Shown: positions 1-10,780, counted from the stretch's first letter. The stretch: DNA of 64,000 bases from Anticarsia gemmatalis (GCF_050436995.1 NC_134757.1:10118501-10182500); one strand, 5' to 3'. Made by a program: numbers and translations. Notes: generated by a model not told the origin, from the letters alone.

Positions 1-1
1 A

Positions 2-2107
2 CTTCGAGACGCCATTACAGAGGCCAAAACACGGTCCTGGAACGAGCTCTTGGAAGGCCTTGATAGAGATCCGTGGGGACGTCCATATAAACTTGTGTTA
101 GGAAAGCTTCGTCCCTGGGTTCCTCCGTTAACAGAAACCCTTGATTCCGCTTTACTTGGTAGTGTCGTTAATACCCTATTTCCTGTGAATAGTGTAACTA
201 ATTCTGTCTCTTTCATAGCACCAGAGTGGTCCGATATACTAAAAGTGACGGAAACGGAATTACACCGTGCAATTCATCGCCTAAAGGCTCGCAATACAGC
301 TCCAGGTCCAGATGGAATACCAGGTCGTGTATGGGTGTTAAGCTTAACTGTTCTTGGTGATAAGCTGAGAAGGCTTTTTGACAGCTGTTTCCATTTTGGT
401 ATATTTCCATCTGTTTGGAAAGAAGCGAAATTAGTTCTAGTTAAGAAAGAGGGTAGAACAGCCGACTCCCCATCTGCATTTCGACCTATATGTTTACTAG
501 ACGAAGGATCCAAATTATTTGAAAGAATAATTTTCGAACGCCTCAATATGCATTTAACTCGTGTTGGCCCGGATTTAGCAGATTGCCAATATGGTTTTCG
601 ACACGGTAGGTCAACAGTGGACGCCATTCTTAAGGTGCGCTCAATTACAGAGCAAATAATGAGTCAAGGAGGAGTGGCGTTAGCTGTTAGCCTAGATATA
701 GTTAATGCTTTTAACTCGTTGCCATGGACTGTAATTAAAGAGGCCCTGATTTATCACAGAGTACCCTCCTACCTGCGGGCTATAATTGATTCTTATTTGG
801 ATAATAGGTGCATTCAATTTATTGGGCGTGATGGATTGGAAAGCAGGGAAGTAACTTGTGGTGTTCCGCAAGGATCAGTTCTTGGGCCTCTGCTTTGGAA
901 CATTGCGTACGATATTGTCCTTCGCGTTAGCTTACCTGTGGGTGTTCATGTTATTTGCTATGCAGATGACACACTAGTCGTTGCATGTGGACGTTCCTTT
1001 TTGGAGACCAAACATCTTGCGGAACTCGGAGTAGCAAGAATAGTAAACAAAATTCATGAGTTAGGTCTACAAATAGCACCTCATAAAACCGAAGCTCTCT
1101 GGTTTCACAAACTTGCTCGTCGTAATGAACCTCCAATTTTGTCACTTCAGGTTGGTAACGCAGAGGTGCAGATTAATCGCCACATTAAATACCTTGGCTT
1201 AATACTAGACGGTCGATGGAGGTTCGATGAGCATTTTAGCCGATTGATTCCTCGTGTTGAAAGATTTGTAGGTGCGCTCCATAGAATATTGCCAAATCTT
1301 GGGGGTCCCTGTGAGGAAGTCCGCCGCCTTTACGCTGGAGTTATCCGCTCGATGACTCTCTATGGTGCTCCGGTTTGGTCGGATCGACTTTCATGTGTCC
1401 AACGGCATAGACGCAAATTTTATAGTATGCAGCGCAAAGTCGCTATTCGTATAGTTAGAGGATATCGAACTATTTCTTTTGAAGCAGCTACACTTTTAGC
1501 TCGTTTTCCTCCTCTGGATATATTAGCGAATATGGATGCTAGGGTATACAACCGAATCCGCTCCTTGCGTCAAGGTGGCGAGAACGTGGCGGTAAAGACG
1601 GTAGAAAATATTAAACGAGAAGAACATGAACACGCTCTTTTAATTTGGCGAGAAAGGCTTTTTGAGCCACAAAGCGTGCGTCAACGCATTGTTGAGGCTA
1701 TTCTTCCGTCTTTTGACATTTGGCTTAAAAGGAAAACGCGGGTTACTTTCCGACTGGCTCAAGTTTTTACTGGCCATGGATGCTTTGGAGTGTACTTAAA
1801 TAGGATTGGTCGTGAAGTGACAGCGCAATGCCATCATTGTTCTGATGAGCGGGATTGTGCTCAGCATACACTTCAATCGTGTACAGCGTGGGATTCAGAA
1901 CGTCGGACCTTAGGGGAACACATAGGTTTAAATTTGTCCTTATCAGTTGTGGTGTCGAAAATGCTTGTAGATGACACTGCGTGGAAGGCTATGGGTCTTT
2001 TTTGTGAAATTGTTATGAAAAAGAAGGAAGCAGCGGAAAGAGAAAGGGAGAGAGCAGACCCTAATCGTAGAAGAAGGCGTCATCTTCAAAGAGGTGGTAC
2101 AACGTAA
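2..2107 (+). CDS. R1-clade non-LTR retrotransposon ORF2, reverse transcriptase part (5' end cut by window edge)
   Basis: The frame is open from base 2 to a TAA at 2105-2107, about 701 codons, so the true start and any N-terminal endonuclease lie outside the window. Counting from base 2, RT motifs appear in order: TAPGPDGIPG near 99, FRPICLL near 160, YGFRHGRST near 197, LDIVNAFNSLPW with the first catalytic Asp at 232, GVPQGSVLGPLLWN near 287, YADD at 320-323 and HKTEALWF near 361. A C-terminal knuckle C-X2-C-X8-H-X4-C sits at C610, C613, H622 and C627, followed by a basic tail rich in Lys and Arg. The NAFNSLPW and VPQGSVLGPLLWN blocks are typical of the R1 clade. The family copies its own RNA into the chromosome by target-primed reverse transcription. 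No frameshift or stop is seen in the visible part, and the long poly(A) tail suggests a young copy. Clade call is confident; exact element name is not. Confidence 0.93.
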   Translation, partial: LRDAITEAKTRSWNELLEGLDRDPWGRPYKLVLGKLRPWVPPLTETLDSALLGSVVNTLFPVNSVTNSVSFIAPEWSDILKVTETELHRAIHRLKARNTAPGPDGIPGRVWVLSLTVLGDKLRRLFDSCFHFGIFPSVWKEAKLVLVKKEGRTADSPSAFRPICLLDEGSKLFERIIFERLNMHLTRVGPDLADCQYGFRHGRSTVDAILKVRSITEQIMSQGGVALAVSLDIVNAFNSLPWTVIKEALIYHRVPSYLRAIIDSYLDNRCIQFIGRDGLESREVTCGVPQGSVLGPLLWNIAYDIVLRVSLPVGVHVICYADDTLVVACGRSFLETKHLAELGVARIVNKIHELGLQIAPHKTEALWFHKLARRNEPPILSLQVGNAEVQINRHIKYLGLILDGRWRFDEHFSRLIPRVERFVGALHRILPNLGGPCEEVRRLYAGVIRSMTLYGAPVWSDRLSCVQRHRRKFYSMQRKVAIRIVRGYRTISFEAATLLARFPPLDILANMDARVYNRIRSLRQGGENVAVKTVENIKREEHEHALLIWRERLFEPQSVRQRIVEAILPSFDIWLKRKTRVTFRLAQVFTGHGCFGVYLNRIGREVTAQCHHCSDERDCAQHTLQSCTAWDSERRTLGEHIGLNLSLSVVVSKMLVDDTAWKAMGLFCEIVMKKKEAAERERERADPNRRRRRHLQRGGTT

Positions 2108-2350
2108 TTTGGCGCTGTACAATAGTTAAAGTGAAGTTTTGTATATAGGCAGTGCTCAAAAGAAACTTAGTTTTCTGTGGGAAGTGCTTCGGCAAAGCAC
2201 CTAGGGAAACTCTGGATAGCACATTGCGGTACCAGAGTTTCTCTGAAGAGTGTTGTTGGTTGGTCGAGGGTGGTTTTAGTCGGTAGGAATCCGACATAAC
2301 CCGAGTAGTAACTACAAATAGGGTATCTTTAGAAGATTTCCCCCTCGTTA

Positions 2351-2352
<2 letters not shown>

Positions 2353-2395
<43 letters not shown>
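2353..2395 (+). repeat. Poly(A) tail, 43 residues
   Basis: Uninterrupted A run at the 3' end of the R1-clade element. Such long pure runs decay quickly, so it supports recent insertion, with the caution that assemblies often misjudge homopolymer length. Confidence 0.9.
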
Positions 2396-2396
<1 letters not shown>

Positions 2397-3389
2397 CCTG
2401 GGCTTAATAAAGTTGGACTTTATGTCCGCACGGGCTTTTAGGCTTGTCGTCCGGTGCCGGAAATTTTGTCATGGGATTATCATATAGCTATAAATAAAAT
2501 TTTAAGTGTATTTTGAATGAAGTATTTGGCTTTGATGGAATAATATTTCAAAGAGGTGTTTGTTAGGTGATTGCGTTTCCTGTTGATGCGGTCCAAGTTT
2601 TGATTTGAAGTGTTTTATTAACATTTTACAATGCCTACTGACTGTCATTTGGTTTTTATATGCACCTAGTTGCTTAACAATTTGATTCTGTACTCCAGTT
2701 TATACTGTGAAAACTAAATATTTAATTATGGAATTCAGTCGTATAAGTCTCTACTAGTGAATACTTATACCGATATGTAAAAAACACATAAAGTTATTCA
2801 ACACGAAGACCTGAAGATTTATGGCTCGTGATTTTTGCACACCTATACACGTGACTAGAATTTGTACGCATAAGACGCATTCTAAGAAGGCCTATAGTTT
2901 GCCACAAATTTTATATCTACGGCGATGTCTGATAATATACTTACTTAACATTAGTCGAACACTCGATTATATTATAAGTGACACTTGGTACAATTTTCAA
3001 ACATTTATCGCTATTTTAAAATAATACTATTTACTACATTCTTATACCTCAAGACTATCATAAAGAATAAGAGGTGTTATGAAAATTACAGTTGAAATTG
3101 TATCGTCTACTCTGTTTGCCACAAACATTTTGCCTCATGAAAGCATAGCCTTTCACACCAGGGAATAGGGCCTTATTTTCTTGTACCTGTGGGTGTCGCG
3201 CAATAAATAAGGGATAATCCAACTAAAGGGCAGTTTTGTGTTTTTAGGTTTTTCCATTAGTGTACCTTATAGTTGGGGAAAGTTGTGGGACTTAAAATAG
3301 ATTTAACTTAGTTGTCAACGCCTTGAACATACGTTCTAATACACTTTGGTACTGATTAAAATCGCTGAAGGTATAATTTGAAGTTTACA
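2396..3389. other. Flank of the R1-clade element, no gene seen
   Basis: Directly after the poly(A) is a short GC-richer segment (2396-2465) containing the hairpin TAAAGTTGGACTTTA and the complementary words AGCCC/GGGCT; it could be the insertion target or the end of another repeat. The rest is AT-rich with only short random frames. Confidence 0.4.
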
Positions 3390-3565
3390 AGAGGAGCTTG
3401 TGGCTTAGTTAACAATAGATCGACTTAGTTAACAACTACGCTTCTCGAGGTTGTTCTTTTCATGGGTGACCATCTTATACTTATCGAGTTTCTCCGTGTT
3501 TCTAGGTAACTGTGTTATGGAGGCCCAAAAGACAGTAGCTGCTTGTAAGTATAAGCTGGGTACTT
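3390..3565 (+). repeat. SINE-like retroelement, family C, truncated copy
   Basis: Begins with GTGGCTTAGTTAACAA, a head that recalls a tRNA A box, and contains CTTATCGAGTTTCTCCGTG. The reverse complements of 19226-19560 and 51376-51910 carry the same head, the CGAGTTCCTCCGT core and the GGTAACTGGGTTGTGGAGG segment. The copy fades out after the GGTAACTGTGTTATGGAGG segment. Within it the phrase CTTAGTTAACAA occurs twice, 18 bases apart. Confidence 0.6.
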
Positions 3566-3984
3566 ACTGTATAATAAGTTAATGCGATATAAAATAACAA
3601 AAAAGATCACGATACATTCTACCACACGTAAATTGATATTGTAAACTTGCATGAGACAAAGCTAACACCTAAAATATAAGCCCTAAAAATTCACAGACGA
3701 ATGAACAAAACTATCACAAGCCAATATTTATTTATAAACTAAAACTAAAATAACGCTCCCGTTATTTCAGTTTCATCCGAGCGATATTTCATCGTCGATA
3801 AACCACTTGATTCCTTTCATCGGATATCGACGTTTTTCATTCGTTTAATTTTTCATTCCCATCCAATCTCGTTTGTTGTAAACAGATAGATTTATCACTG
3901 TTGAGTGAGAACTGATAGAAAGATTTTTGATGTAAAGAAATTTTATTACGATTTGAAAGTACTTCAAGTTAATCACTACATAGT
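3566..3984. other. Intergenic, nothing recognised
   Basis: AT-rich sequence with no coding frame, hairpin or repeat that I can support. Confidence 0.4.
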
Positions 3985-4852
3985 ATAAAACAAAGTCGCC
4001 CATTTTGTCTGTAGTCCCTTCGTATGCATAAAACTTTAAAACTACGCAACGGATTTTGATGTGGTTTTCACTAATAGAAAGAGTATTTTCTCCGACAGGT
4101 TTTTATATATAATTGAAATACATTGAAACTATATTAGCTGAGTTATAGCGATGTATGTCCAAGAAGTCAGAAAAAAAATCTAATTGAAGATTGCATTTGT
4201 GCGTGCGCCGCTTATACCGTTGGATACAAGTAAGAACAATGTATAGCAAAAACATTGGTCTTTATTAGTTCTACAAAAAAGTCCGCGATGACATATATCC
4301 AGCTTTTTTATTTAAGTCACAAAAACTACTTTTCTGTATTAAAAAAACATTTAATTCGTTGGGTGATGTTTAACTGGTGATATAACCAATAATACATATA
4401 TCCTTATCAAAATAAGTAAGTTCATCATCACGAGCATTTAATTTAGATTATTTTTGCAGTTTACAGTGTGATATTTAGACATATAGTTTAGGAGATATCA
4501 CGATATTAGTATTGCGGCACGGTACGGGCCGGCCGCGGCGGCGGGGGCAGCGTCCCTATAAATAGCGCGTAATAAATAATATTAAAAAGTAGGTACTAAG
4601 TACGACTTTGATCTAAAAATATAAGACAAAAAAAAATCTGTACATTACTTAAATATTTTTTCCAAAAACTGATAGGGGGGGGCGATCAAAGAAGAGTCAC
4701 AGAAACCAAAAAACATTTTAATATTTTAAACGCGGTTAAGGGAAAGAGAAGTTATTGTGAATTGAAAATTAGTATCCAATATGTGTTGGTGCGTTGACTG
4801 TATTTGTCGAAGTAGCGGGATACACGCAAACGAAGTTGCGCGGGTCAGCTAG
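3985..4852 (+). repeat. Long dispersed repeat ending in GGTCAGCTAG, Helitron-like 3' end
   Basis: The last 20 bases, GTTGCGCGGGTCAGCTAG followed by T, are the same as the 3' ends of the Helitron-like copies elsewhere in the window. Upstream, ACGCAACGGATTTTGATG (from 4044) is a phrase I recall from common insect dispersed repeats, and a 45-base GC block at 4514-4555 interrupts otherwise AT-rich sequence. Whether all of this is one element, and where its left end lies, is inference; only the right end is well supported. Confidence 0.45.
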
Positions 4853-6150
4853 TTCTATATAAATCTTGATGTTATACCAGCAGAATGTTTTTCTAATAGG
4901 TTCTTTAGCTTCATGCATGTTATATCTCAAAACATAGGCAGTGGTGTACCAAAGTGCAACCATTAACGACAATCTACTGCTAGTAGAAATTTACTACTCA
5001 AGAGCGCCTCGTGGATAGACATTTTTTTTAACTCACAGGTAAAATGTATGGATTTTATTTCACCTGCACTTATTAGAAGTGTTTAAATTAGTTCCATTGA
5101 TCAAGGCTATGAACTTGACTGAAACCTTTCTATCATCAATATAAATCTCGCAAAGCTTAAATTTGGCAAACAATAAACGAAGAAATCAAGTTCTTAAACT
5201 ATACGTGAAATCAATTATGGTCCAACTTTTCTATGACCTAACCTGCTATATCGCAAAAGACCTTGAACTCCCAAAACTCGCGAATCGCAATAAAATGGAG
5301 TACCATTTTAAGTACACAACTGTGAATCATAACAAGCGAGTACATTCGGTTATATTCGGCCATACTCGGGTACATTCGACCTTAATAAAACGAACGCTAT
5401 AATAGGGTTAGTGCAAGTATTTCTACTGAAGTGTACCGTAGGGAACTTGCCTGTATTTCGTGGTTGCGGTATATTGGGAGAGAAAATGAGAGAAAAATTT
5501 TAGGCACTGATTATAACTTAGCTTAACTTAGATCTTGTAAAAGATAATTATTTTGTTAATAATTCATATAAATATAAGTGCCGCGATGCATAAAATAAAT
5601 AAATAAAATATACTTACACACACCAAAAGATATAAATTCGGAAAAATAGTAGAAAAGAAATAAGTATAGACTCTTGCAGGTATCGCAGAAAGTAACGTTC
5701 TTTGTGCTTGGTCTACCCCTATAAGAAAAGGGCTTGTATTACTCATTGTTTGACTTTGTTTCCCTTAATGAATCCTACTAGTGCAAAAGGCAGTATTTTA
5801 CTACTATTGGTTTATAAACATACCAAAATTCTATCACCACAATTTTCACATCAAAGCGTATTTTTTAAGTACACAACTTCCACTCGACAATAAATATCCA
5901 TTAGATAACTAATATATTAGTTAAAAGGGGATCAACGCGTCCATGCATTATTTAAATCAAACAACGCATCGCTGAGTTAATCCCCGCGTCATAGACAAGC
6001 CTATTTCACCCGGTTTAGTTCAATTTTACATTTCTAACGGCTAACTCTAACTGTAGACTTTAGTGTTGACCTCAAAATTAAAAAAACTGGAAGTTTTACT
6101 TTTACTGTACAGAACTTTGCTCTGATTTTATTCTGAGTGAAAGTGTAAGC
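4853..6150. other. Intergenic, no gene seen
   Basis: AT-rich sequence with frames of at most about 80 codons and unremarkable composition. No domain, signal or repeat is recognised. Confidence 0.4.
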
Positions 6151-6478
6151 GATTGCTGATTGCTAGGTCTCGGATTCGATAAAGGTTAAAATATTTTTTT
6201 GTCAATCATGTGTACATTAATGGTGGTATGATAGGCATAAAGGCACCTGTTCCCAAGTTGTACACAGTCTTCTAGTTTCTGTTAGAATATGCTAGATTGT
6301 AACCCGGAATTTGGCAATGTGTCCGCCGGTATATAACAATATGCTCTAAAATGGCCCCAATTACTTGGGGCTAATATTCGAACTTACGAAGAGGGGGTGT
6401 ATTTCAGACACCGCTGCTAAAACTTTCGAGTATAACAGGCGTAATGCTATGTTACAAAATAAACTTTGTTACATAGAA
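6151..6478 (+). repeat. SINE-like repeat, family B
   Basis: Starts near CTAGGTCTCGGATTCGAT, which fits a decayed tRNA B box, and runs through a characteristic body (a GTCCGCCGGTATATAACAAT segment, then ATTACTTGGGGCTAA, then CACCGCTGCT and GGCGTAATGCTATG). Related bodies occur at 18795-18960 and 48485-48625, and 3' ends alone at 32262-32320, 34815-34875 and 39235-39290. I recall this body as a very common lepidopteran repeat. Confidence 0.6.
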
Positions 6479-7935
6479 TTGTATAAAACGCTTCATTTAT
6501 TCTCCGTAGATATCAACGCAACGGAGGAATTCTCATGAGAACTGGTGATACGATTTCACACGGAGATAAGACAGTTGCCAATTCCAATTTTGTTTTTAGG
6601 TTTCCTGAAACCATTTTAGGAACAAAAACGATGCCTTTCTTTTTTTTTTTGTTTTGGACAGCTGTGTTTCTTGTAAGTTTTGGTAAAACCAATTATGATG
6701 GGGCCTTTTAAAATATTTTTAAAAGCAACGAAACACAGGTTTAGCTGGTATAGACGCACACATACCAGAAATAGACAGTAACTCTGCGGAAATTAGTGTT
6801 CAATGTATTCATGCTTTTAACCAGATTCTAAGCCGTATCAGAAACCGGGCAACGTACAATTTTACCATTAGGTTGACCAGTTACAATAGAAAATAATGAT
6901 TTCAGTTGACTCTTGCTTCGCCTTAATAATGGCAGAATTCTGTCTATTTTATCCTAAATTCCACCGAACATTACACAACTGCAATACGTTTAAATGCGGG
7001 GGCATTGACACGTCAGCTTTGCTTGAAGGCGATATATCAAACAATGACAGTGAGTTAGACAGGTGTCGCTGCTTTATTGATGGCACGTAAAACAACCACG
7101 GTACTGTTTTATGTTTATTTCAACTCACGTATAGCGTAGTTACCGAATACAAAGGTTTTTTTTTGAAAATTGGAAGGTATTTTTAACTTTTTTTACAGTG
7201 AGTTAGTTACAGTGAACGATGCACTATGGGCGATCACCGCGACACGCTGTGGGATAGAGACATTACATGTTATATTATATTACGTGTTACATTCTATGTT
7301 GTTGACAGCAAATGCTATTTTACAAATTTCAAATTCACTTTGTTGTTTCAAATCACGAAATTTACGCTCGAGAAAGAACGAATTACTACAAAAAAATTTG
7401 CTCATACTAAATACACAAACAAAATTTGATAGCTTAAACTAATAATTGCAAAAACATTGATTTAGAGAGAATTATATAAAGACAAGATATCGGTTAGACG
7501 CAAGTGATAACCACGTTTCAGCCAATAAGGGTATACTATAAATCTACACGGCTATCAATACGCTATCGCCGACGCAAAATGTCCTGAACCCTGAAACTTA
7601 TAGGTACAAAGTAAAAGTACGATCAATGTGGGCGTGGTTGTCAAACTTTCCATGTTGTCACCCCAATACTTTGAGAAAGTTCCACTAAGACAATGTGCAC
7701 ACTAAGTAACTTAAATAAACTTAAATTTATTTTAAGCCATGAAATGTAGGAAAATCTAGAAGAAAGTAGATAATATATTTTAAGGTTATTGCGAATTTTG
7801 TAAAATAAGCTTTAGAGATTATTCTAAAAACATTCCGCAAATTAATGCAAGGTTATAAGCGCGCTATAGGTCAAAATAGTCGATACAACCATACCATTTA
7901 AAAACCGTAATAATAAGACATATGTTTGTTTGCCC
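6479..7935. other. Intergenic, no gene seen
   Basis: AT-rich, with several overlapping frames of 60-90 codons in different phases (for example 7170-7442) that show no domain and no codon bias. Nothing else is recognised. Confidence 0.4.
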
Positions 7936-8655
7936 GCAGGGCACCTTGAGGCGAGGTGACGGGGAGTAGCGACCCCGCGGTACCTGAGTGCTCCAGGGGG
8001 AAATCACCCTTCCTCATCTCCGGCTTGCCTTAGTTGGCTGGTCGGAGTGAAAACTGACGAGGAAGCGGTCCCCCGCCTCTGGCTTGCCTTCATTGGCCGT
8101 CCAGAGTGGAGTCGCGAGAGCAGAGCTCCCACTCTGTTCGGAGGACGGATGCTGAGCGTAAGTGGCTAGTGGGCCAGTGATGCCGGACCCTCAGGGAGCA
8201 AGTGATCTGAGTTTCACGTCCAGCGAGGCCTCTCCGTCCTTCAGCCGCTCACGTCCCTGTTGCCCCCTTGTTGCATTTTTAGCGACTAGTTTGGGGGGCC
8301 CAGTTTGTGAGTTGGCGAGTCTCCGCCTGCCACTTTTACGTGTTATTTACATTGTTATAGGCAGGCGCCATAGTTCCCGTAATTTCCTAGTTTCCCAGTC
8401 CATAAGCACCCCATCCCAATAGCCCAAGTAGTATATCCCGTTAGTTTTGCCATAGTTCCACTCAATCCGGTGATTGTCCTTGGGTGCATTTTGTAGTGTA
8501 AACAGGGATAATCACCGGATTGTGACACCATACATTTTTGAAATATTAAAGCAGTCGAAAAGGGCCTCTACGTGTTGGCTTCGGCCCCACGCACGCCTTC
8601 CAAAATTCCGGGACTCCATAGTCCCGAGATGTGGTAAAGACAGACATATTATTAT
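7936..8655 (+). repeat. GC-rich retroelement 3' UTR-like block
   Basis: A sharp rise in GC content marks this block against the AT-rich surroundings. It contains paired stem-loops (8018-8047 and 8077-8106), the inverted pair AATCCGGTGAT / ATCACCGGATT (8465-8475 and 8510-8520), GGGACTCCATAGTCCC (8610-8625) and a terminal GAGATGTGGTAAAGACAGAC. I recall very similar sequence as a frequent lepidopteran repeat, probably the 3' UTR of a non-LTR element; no RT sequence lies next to it. An 86-codon frame at 8162-8422 lies inside and is most likely chance. Confidence 0.5.
8018..8106 (+). other. Tandem pair of covarying RNA stem-loops
   Basis: Two 30-base units, 8018-8047 and 8077-8106, share the core GGCTTGCCTT..TTGGC. 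Each can fold with an outer stem (CTCCG with CGGAG; CTCTGG with CCAGAG) and an inner GCC/GGC stem. Between units a C-G pair becomes T-A, which preserves pairing. This suggests selection for RNA structure in the parent element. Confidence 0.5.
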
Positions 8656-8727
8656 TTTTTTAAGAGAGTAGTAGATTATCATGCTTAGGATTGAGAATTA
8701 GAGGTAGAGTGTCAAACTTCCCAGGTT

Positions 8728-8786
8728 AAACAGGGTACAGAGACATTTTACAAGAGTGTCTTGTAAAATGTCTCTGTACTCTGTTT
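8728..8786. repeat. Near-perfect hairpin, 28-bp arms
   Basis: Arms 8728-8755 and 8759-8786 are reverse complements with a single C/T difference (a G-T pair in the foldback) and a loop of only three bases. Part of the arm, CAGGGTACAGAGACATTT, recurs in direct orientation at 8799-8816 just before the next hairpin. Confidence 0.85.
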
Positions 8787-8815
8787 CATCTACTAAAACA
8801 GGGTACAGAGACATT

Positions 8816-8863
8816 TACTAAAATAAAAGTCACTGTGACAAAACAGTGACTTTTATTTTAGTA
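8816..8863. repeat. Perfect hairpin, 21-bp arms
   Basis: Arms 8816-8836 and 8843-8863 are exact reverse complements around a 6-base loop (GACAAA). It lies 29 bases after the previous hairpin, separated by a third copy of that hairpin's arm. Confidence 0.85.
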
Positions 8864-9790
8864 TAGAAATGATGTAATCGAGGAATTTCATTTTAAGTAG
8901 TACAAGCAAGTTAATGTTGCCTAGTGCGAATAAGACCTTACTATTCAAACAGGCTGTAAGGGTAATGTGGCTAGATAACAGTTTGGTAAGCATTTTCCTA
9001 GGGTCTTACTTTCTTGGGCCAGTTCCTGTATATTGTTAGCAAAGTTTACAAGTTTAACAACAAACTTAGATAGGGTTCATGTAACAACGGTATCTATGGT
9101 AGTTGGGACTACAAAAATGGTGTTTTGGTATTTTGCTAAGACACTTGTTGTAGATTTTAGGTCTTTTTATTGATACTTGCATATGAGACAAAAATTACTA
9201 GATTTTGTTTTCTTGGCTAGGCTACATAATGAACTGCATAATTAGTTATTTTGAGTAAAAATCAAAGAAGACTCTTTGGGATATTATTGGTAGCCGTATG
9301 GCGTCGCAGCAGGAATATTTGAGTAATGATAAGTCACAAACAGAAAGACCCAAAATTTTAAGATATCATAAGTAGATAACACGTGATATAAATGTTGATT
9401 CCCTTTTTTATTTGGAATAAAATTTTATATATTAGCAGGTTACACCGGCCGTGGTGGCAGGCTGTACCGAATTCATTTCAGAATAAACGTTTTAATTTAT
9501 ATAATAATTTGATTAAACGTTAATACACGTAACCTTAAATATGTAAATATAATGAACGTGCAATGAGAAAGTTTATAAGTTATGATTGTAATATCTTTTG
9601 CTGTTTCAAAAGTCTAGTCCATTGCAATAATTTTAAATTTTATTTCAAATTTTAAATCCAATCTATGATTACCTTCAGTTCTCAAAGTGCTGTTATTAAA
9701 TCATCAAATATGACTTTTATTTTAAGCGGCTCACTTGATTTATTATTCGTGTTATCTTCAAAAGTCAAGCTAATGTCACTTTTAATAATG
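8864..9790. other. Intergenic, no gene seen
   Basis: AT-rich with a short GC-rich patch near 9441-9468. No supported feature. Confidence 0.4.
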
Positions 9791-9794
9791 CTCT

Positions 9795-10265
9795 ACTAAA
9801 AAACTCGAATAAAAAACCGCCAAGTCCGAGTTGGACTCGAAAAGGGTTCCTTACTATTATTTATAAAAAATGCAAAAAGAATCAAGTTTGTTTTATGGGA
9901 ACCTCCTTTAAATATTGCTATCATTCCGTTTTGTAGATGGCAGTAGCAATATATGGTAAGTGAACATTTCAACTGTTAGGCTTGCTACGCACTTATTCGG
10001 TTCGACGTTAATAGGCCTAGCCGGGCGACAAAATCGAATATGACATGTATTTGAACCCGATTGGCAATAAGCTGAACAGGTGAGTCGAGTCGCTTTGTTG
10101 TTCAATAAATATTGCCGAACCGAACGTGGCAAACCGAATATTTGTTTAGCAAGCTTAGCTTAGTAGCTGTTTTTGTAACCCAACTTTCAACGGACAGACA
10201 GACAGACTGACAGACAGCGAAATCTCAGTTATACAGTCCCGTTTTTACACTTTGGTTACAGAACT
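9795..10265 (+). repeat. Dispersed insect repeat (family G), split by a MITE
   Basis: The left part (AAGTCCGAGTTGGACTCG at 9820, then AAAGGGTTCC) and right part (GACAGACAGCGAAATCTCAG at 10209, TCCCGTTTTTACACTTTGG) match in order the intact copy at 58832-59095. About 180 bases of unrelated sequence at 9980-10159 separate the halves. Confidence 0.65.
9980..10154. mobile_element. 175-bp MITE with TTA(G) flanks
   Basis: Ends are imperfect inverted repeats: GCTTGCTACGCACTTATTCG on the left, and on the right, read on the other strand, GCTTGCTAAACAAATATTCG. TTAG precedes the left end (9976-9979) and follows the right end (10155-10158), fitting the 3-base TWA target of PIF/Harbinger elements, though the exact right boundary is blurred by a second CTTAG. 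No coding capacity. Confidence 0.6.
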
Positions 10266-10780
10266 CTAATAATGAATTAAATATTTTATTTGGTAATTAG
10301 AAAAAATGTTTATCGTTTTGTTTTAAATTGGAAAGCGTAGGTTGATAAGAGCACTTGTGTAGACACGCGATTGAGTGGCTTTCAAAATAAAATTTGTGCT
10401 ATTAAGTTTGAAATTTGTTTTTATTTATTTTGTTAAGTCAACTTATGTCTTTTTTATGTACCCTAATCTAATATAAATGTAGCGACTTGAAAAAATATTG
10501 AGGTGAATTTTATTTTTTACATTTAAATGCATACCTACTGCGAGTAACGTAAATATCTTAAAATCTTTGCATGGAATAGCGATTTTTATGTAAATTGCAT
10601 ATACCTCTGCGAGATGTTACAAAAAAAGTTGTTAAAAATAGCTAAAAACTAATGTTTTTAAACCTAAATATGAACATAATTTAATACGTACGTTTGGCTG
10701 CTTGGCTAAATTATTTTTATTTAAGCCGACTGAGACTAAAGCTGCATGCTGCAGTTTGGAACCGCAAGTATTATATAAAA
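10266..10780. other. Intergenic, no gene seen
   Basis: AT-rich, low-complexity T and A runs; no supported feature. Confidence 0.4.

Larger units (their letters stand above)
1..2395 (+). mobile_element. R1-clade non-LTR retrotransposon, 3' part
   Basis: The element runs off the left edge. After the ORF2 stop comes a 3' UTR of about 245 bases with several potential stem-loops (GTGCTTCGGCAAAGCAC near 2189, and an AGAGTTTC-type inverted pair at 2203-2247) and a segment AGTCGGTAGGAATCCGAC at 2278-2295 that can itself pair. It ends in 43 consecutive A residues. The downstream flank is not 28S rDNA as far as I can recognise, so this is probably an R1-clade member without the classical rDNA target. 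No target duplication can be tested because the 5' end is missing. Confidence 0.85.

Noticed and set aside
3395..3440. Two CTTAGTTAACAA units as a regulatory tandem site
   Set aside because: They fall in the head of a SINE-like repeat shared with other copies, so element structure explains at least the first unit.
8162..8422. An 86-codon frame in the GC-rich block
   Set aside because: High GC content removes stops; the sequence is explained by a dispersed retroelement 3' UTR-like repeat with RNA stem-loops.
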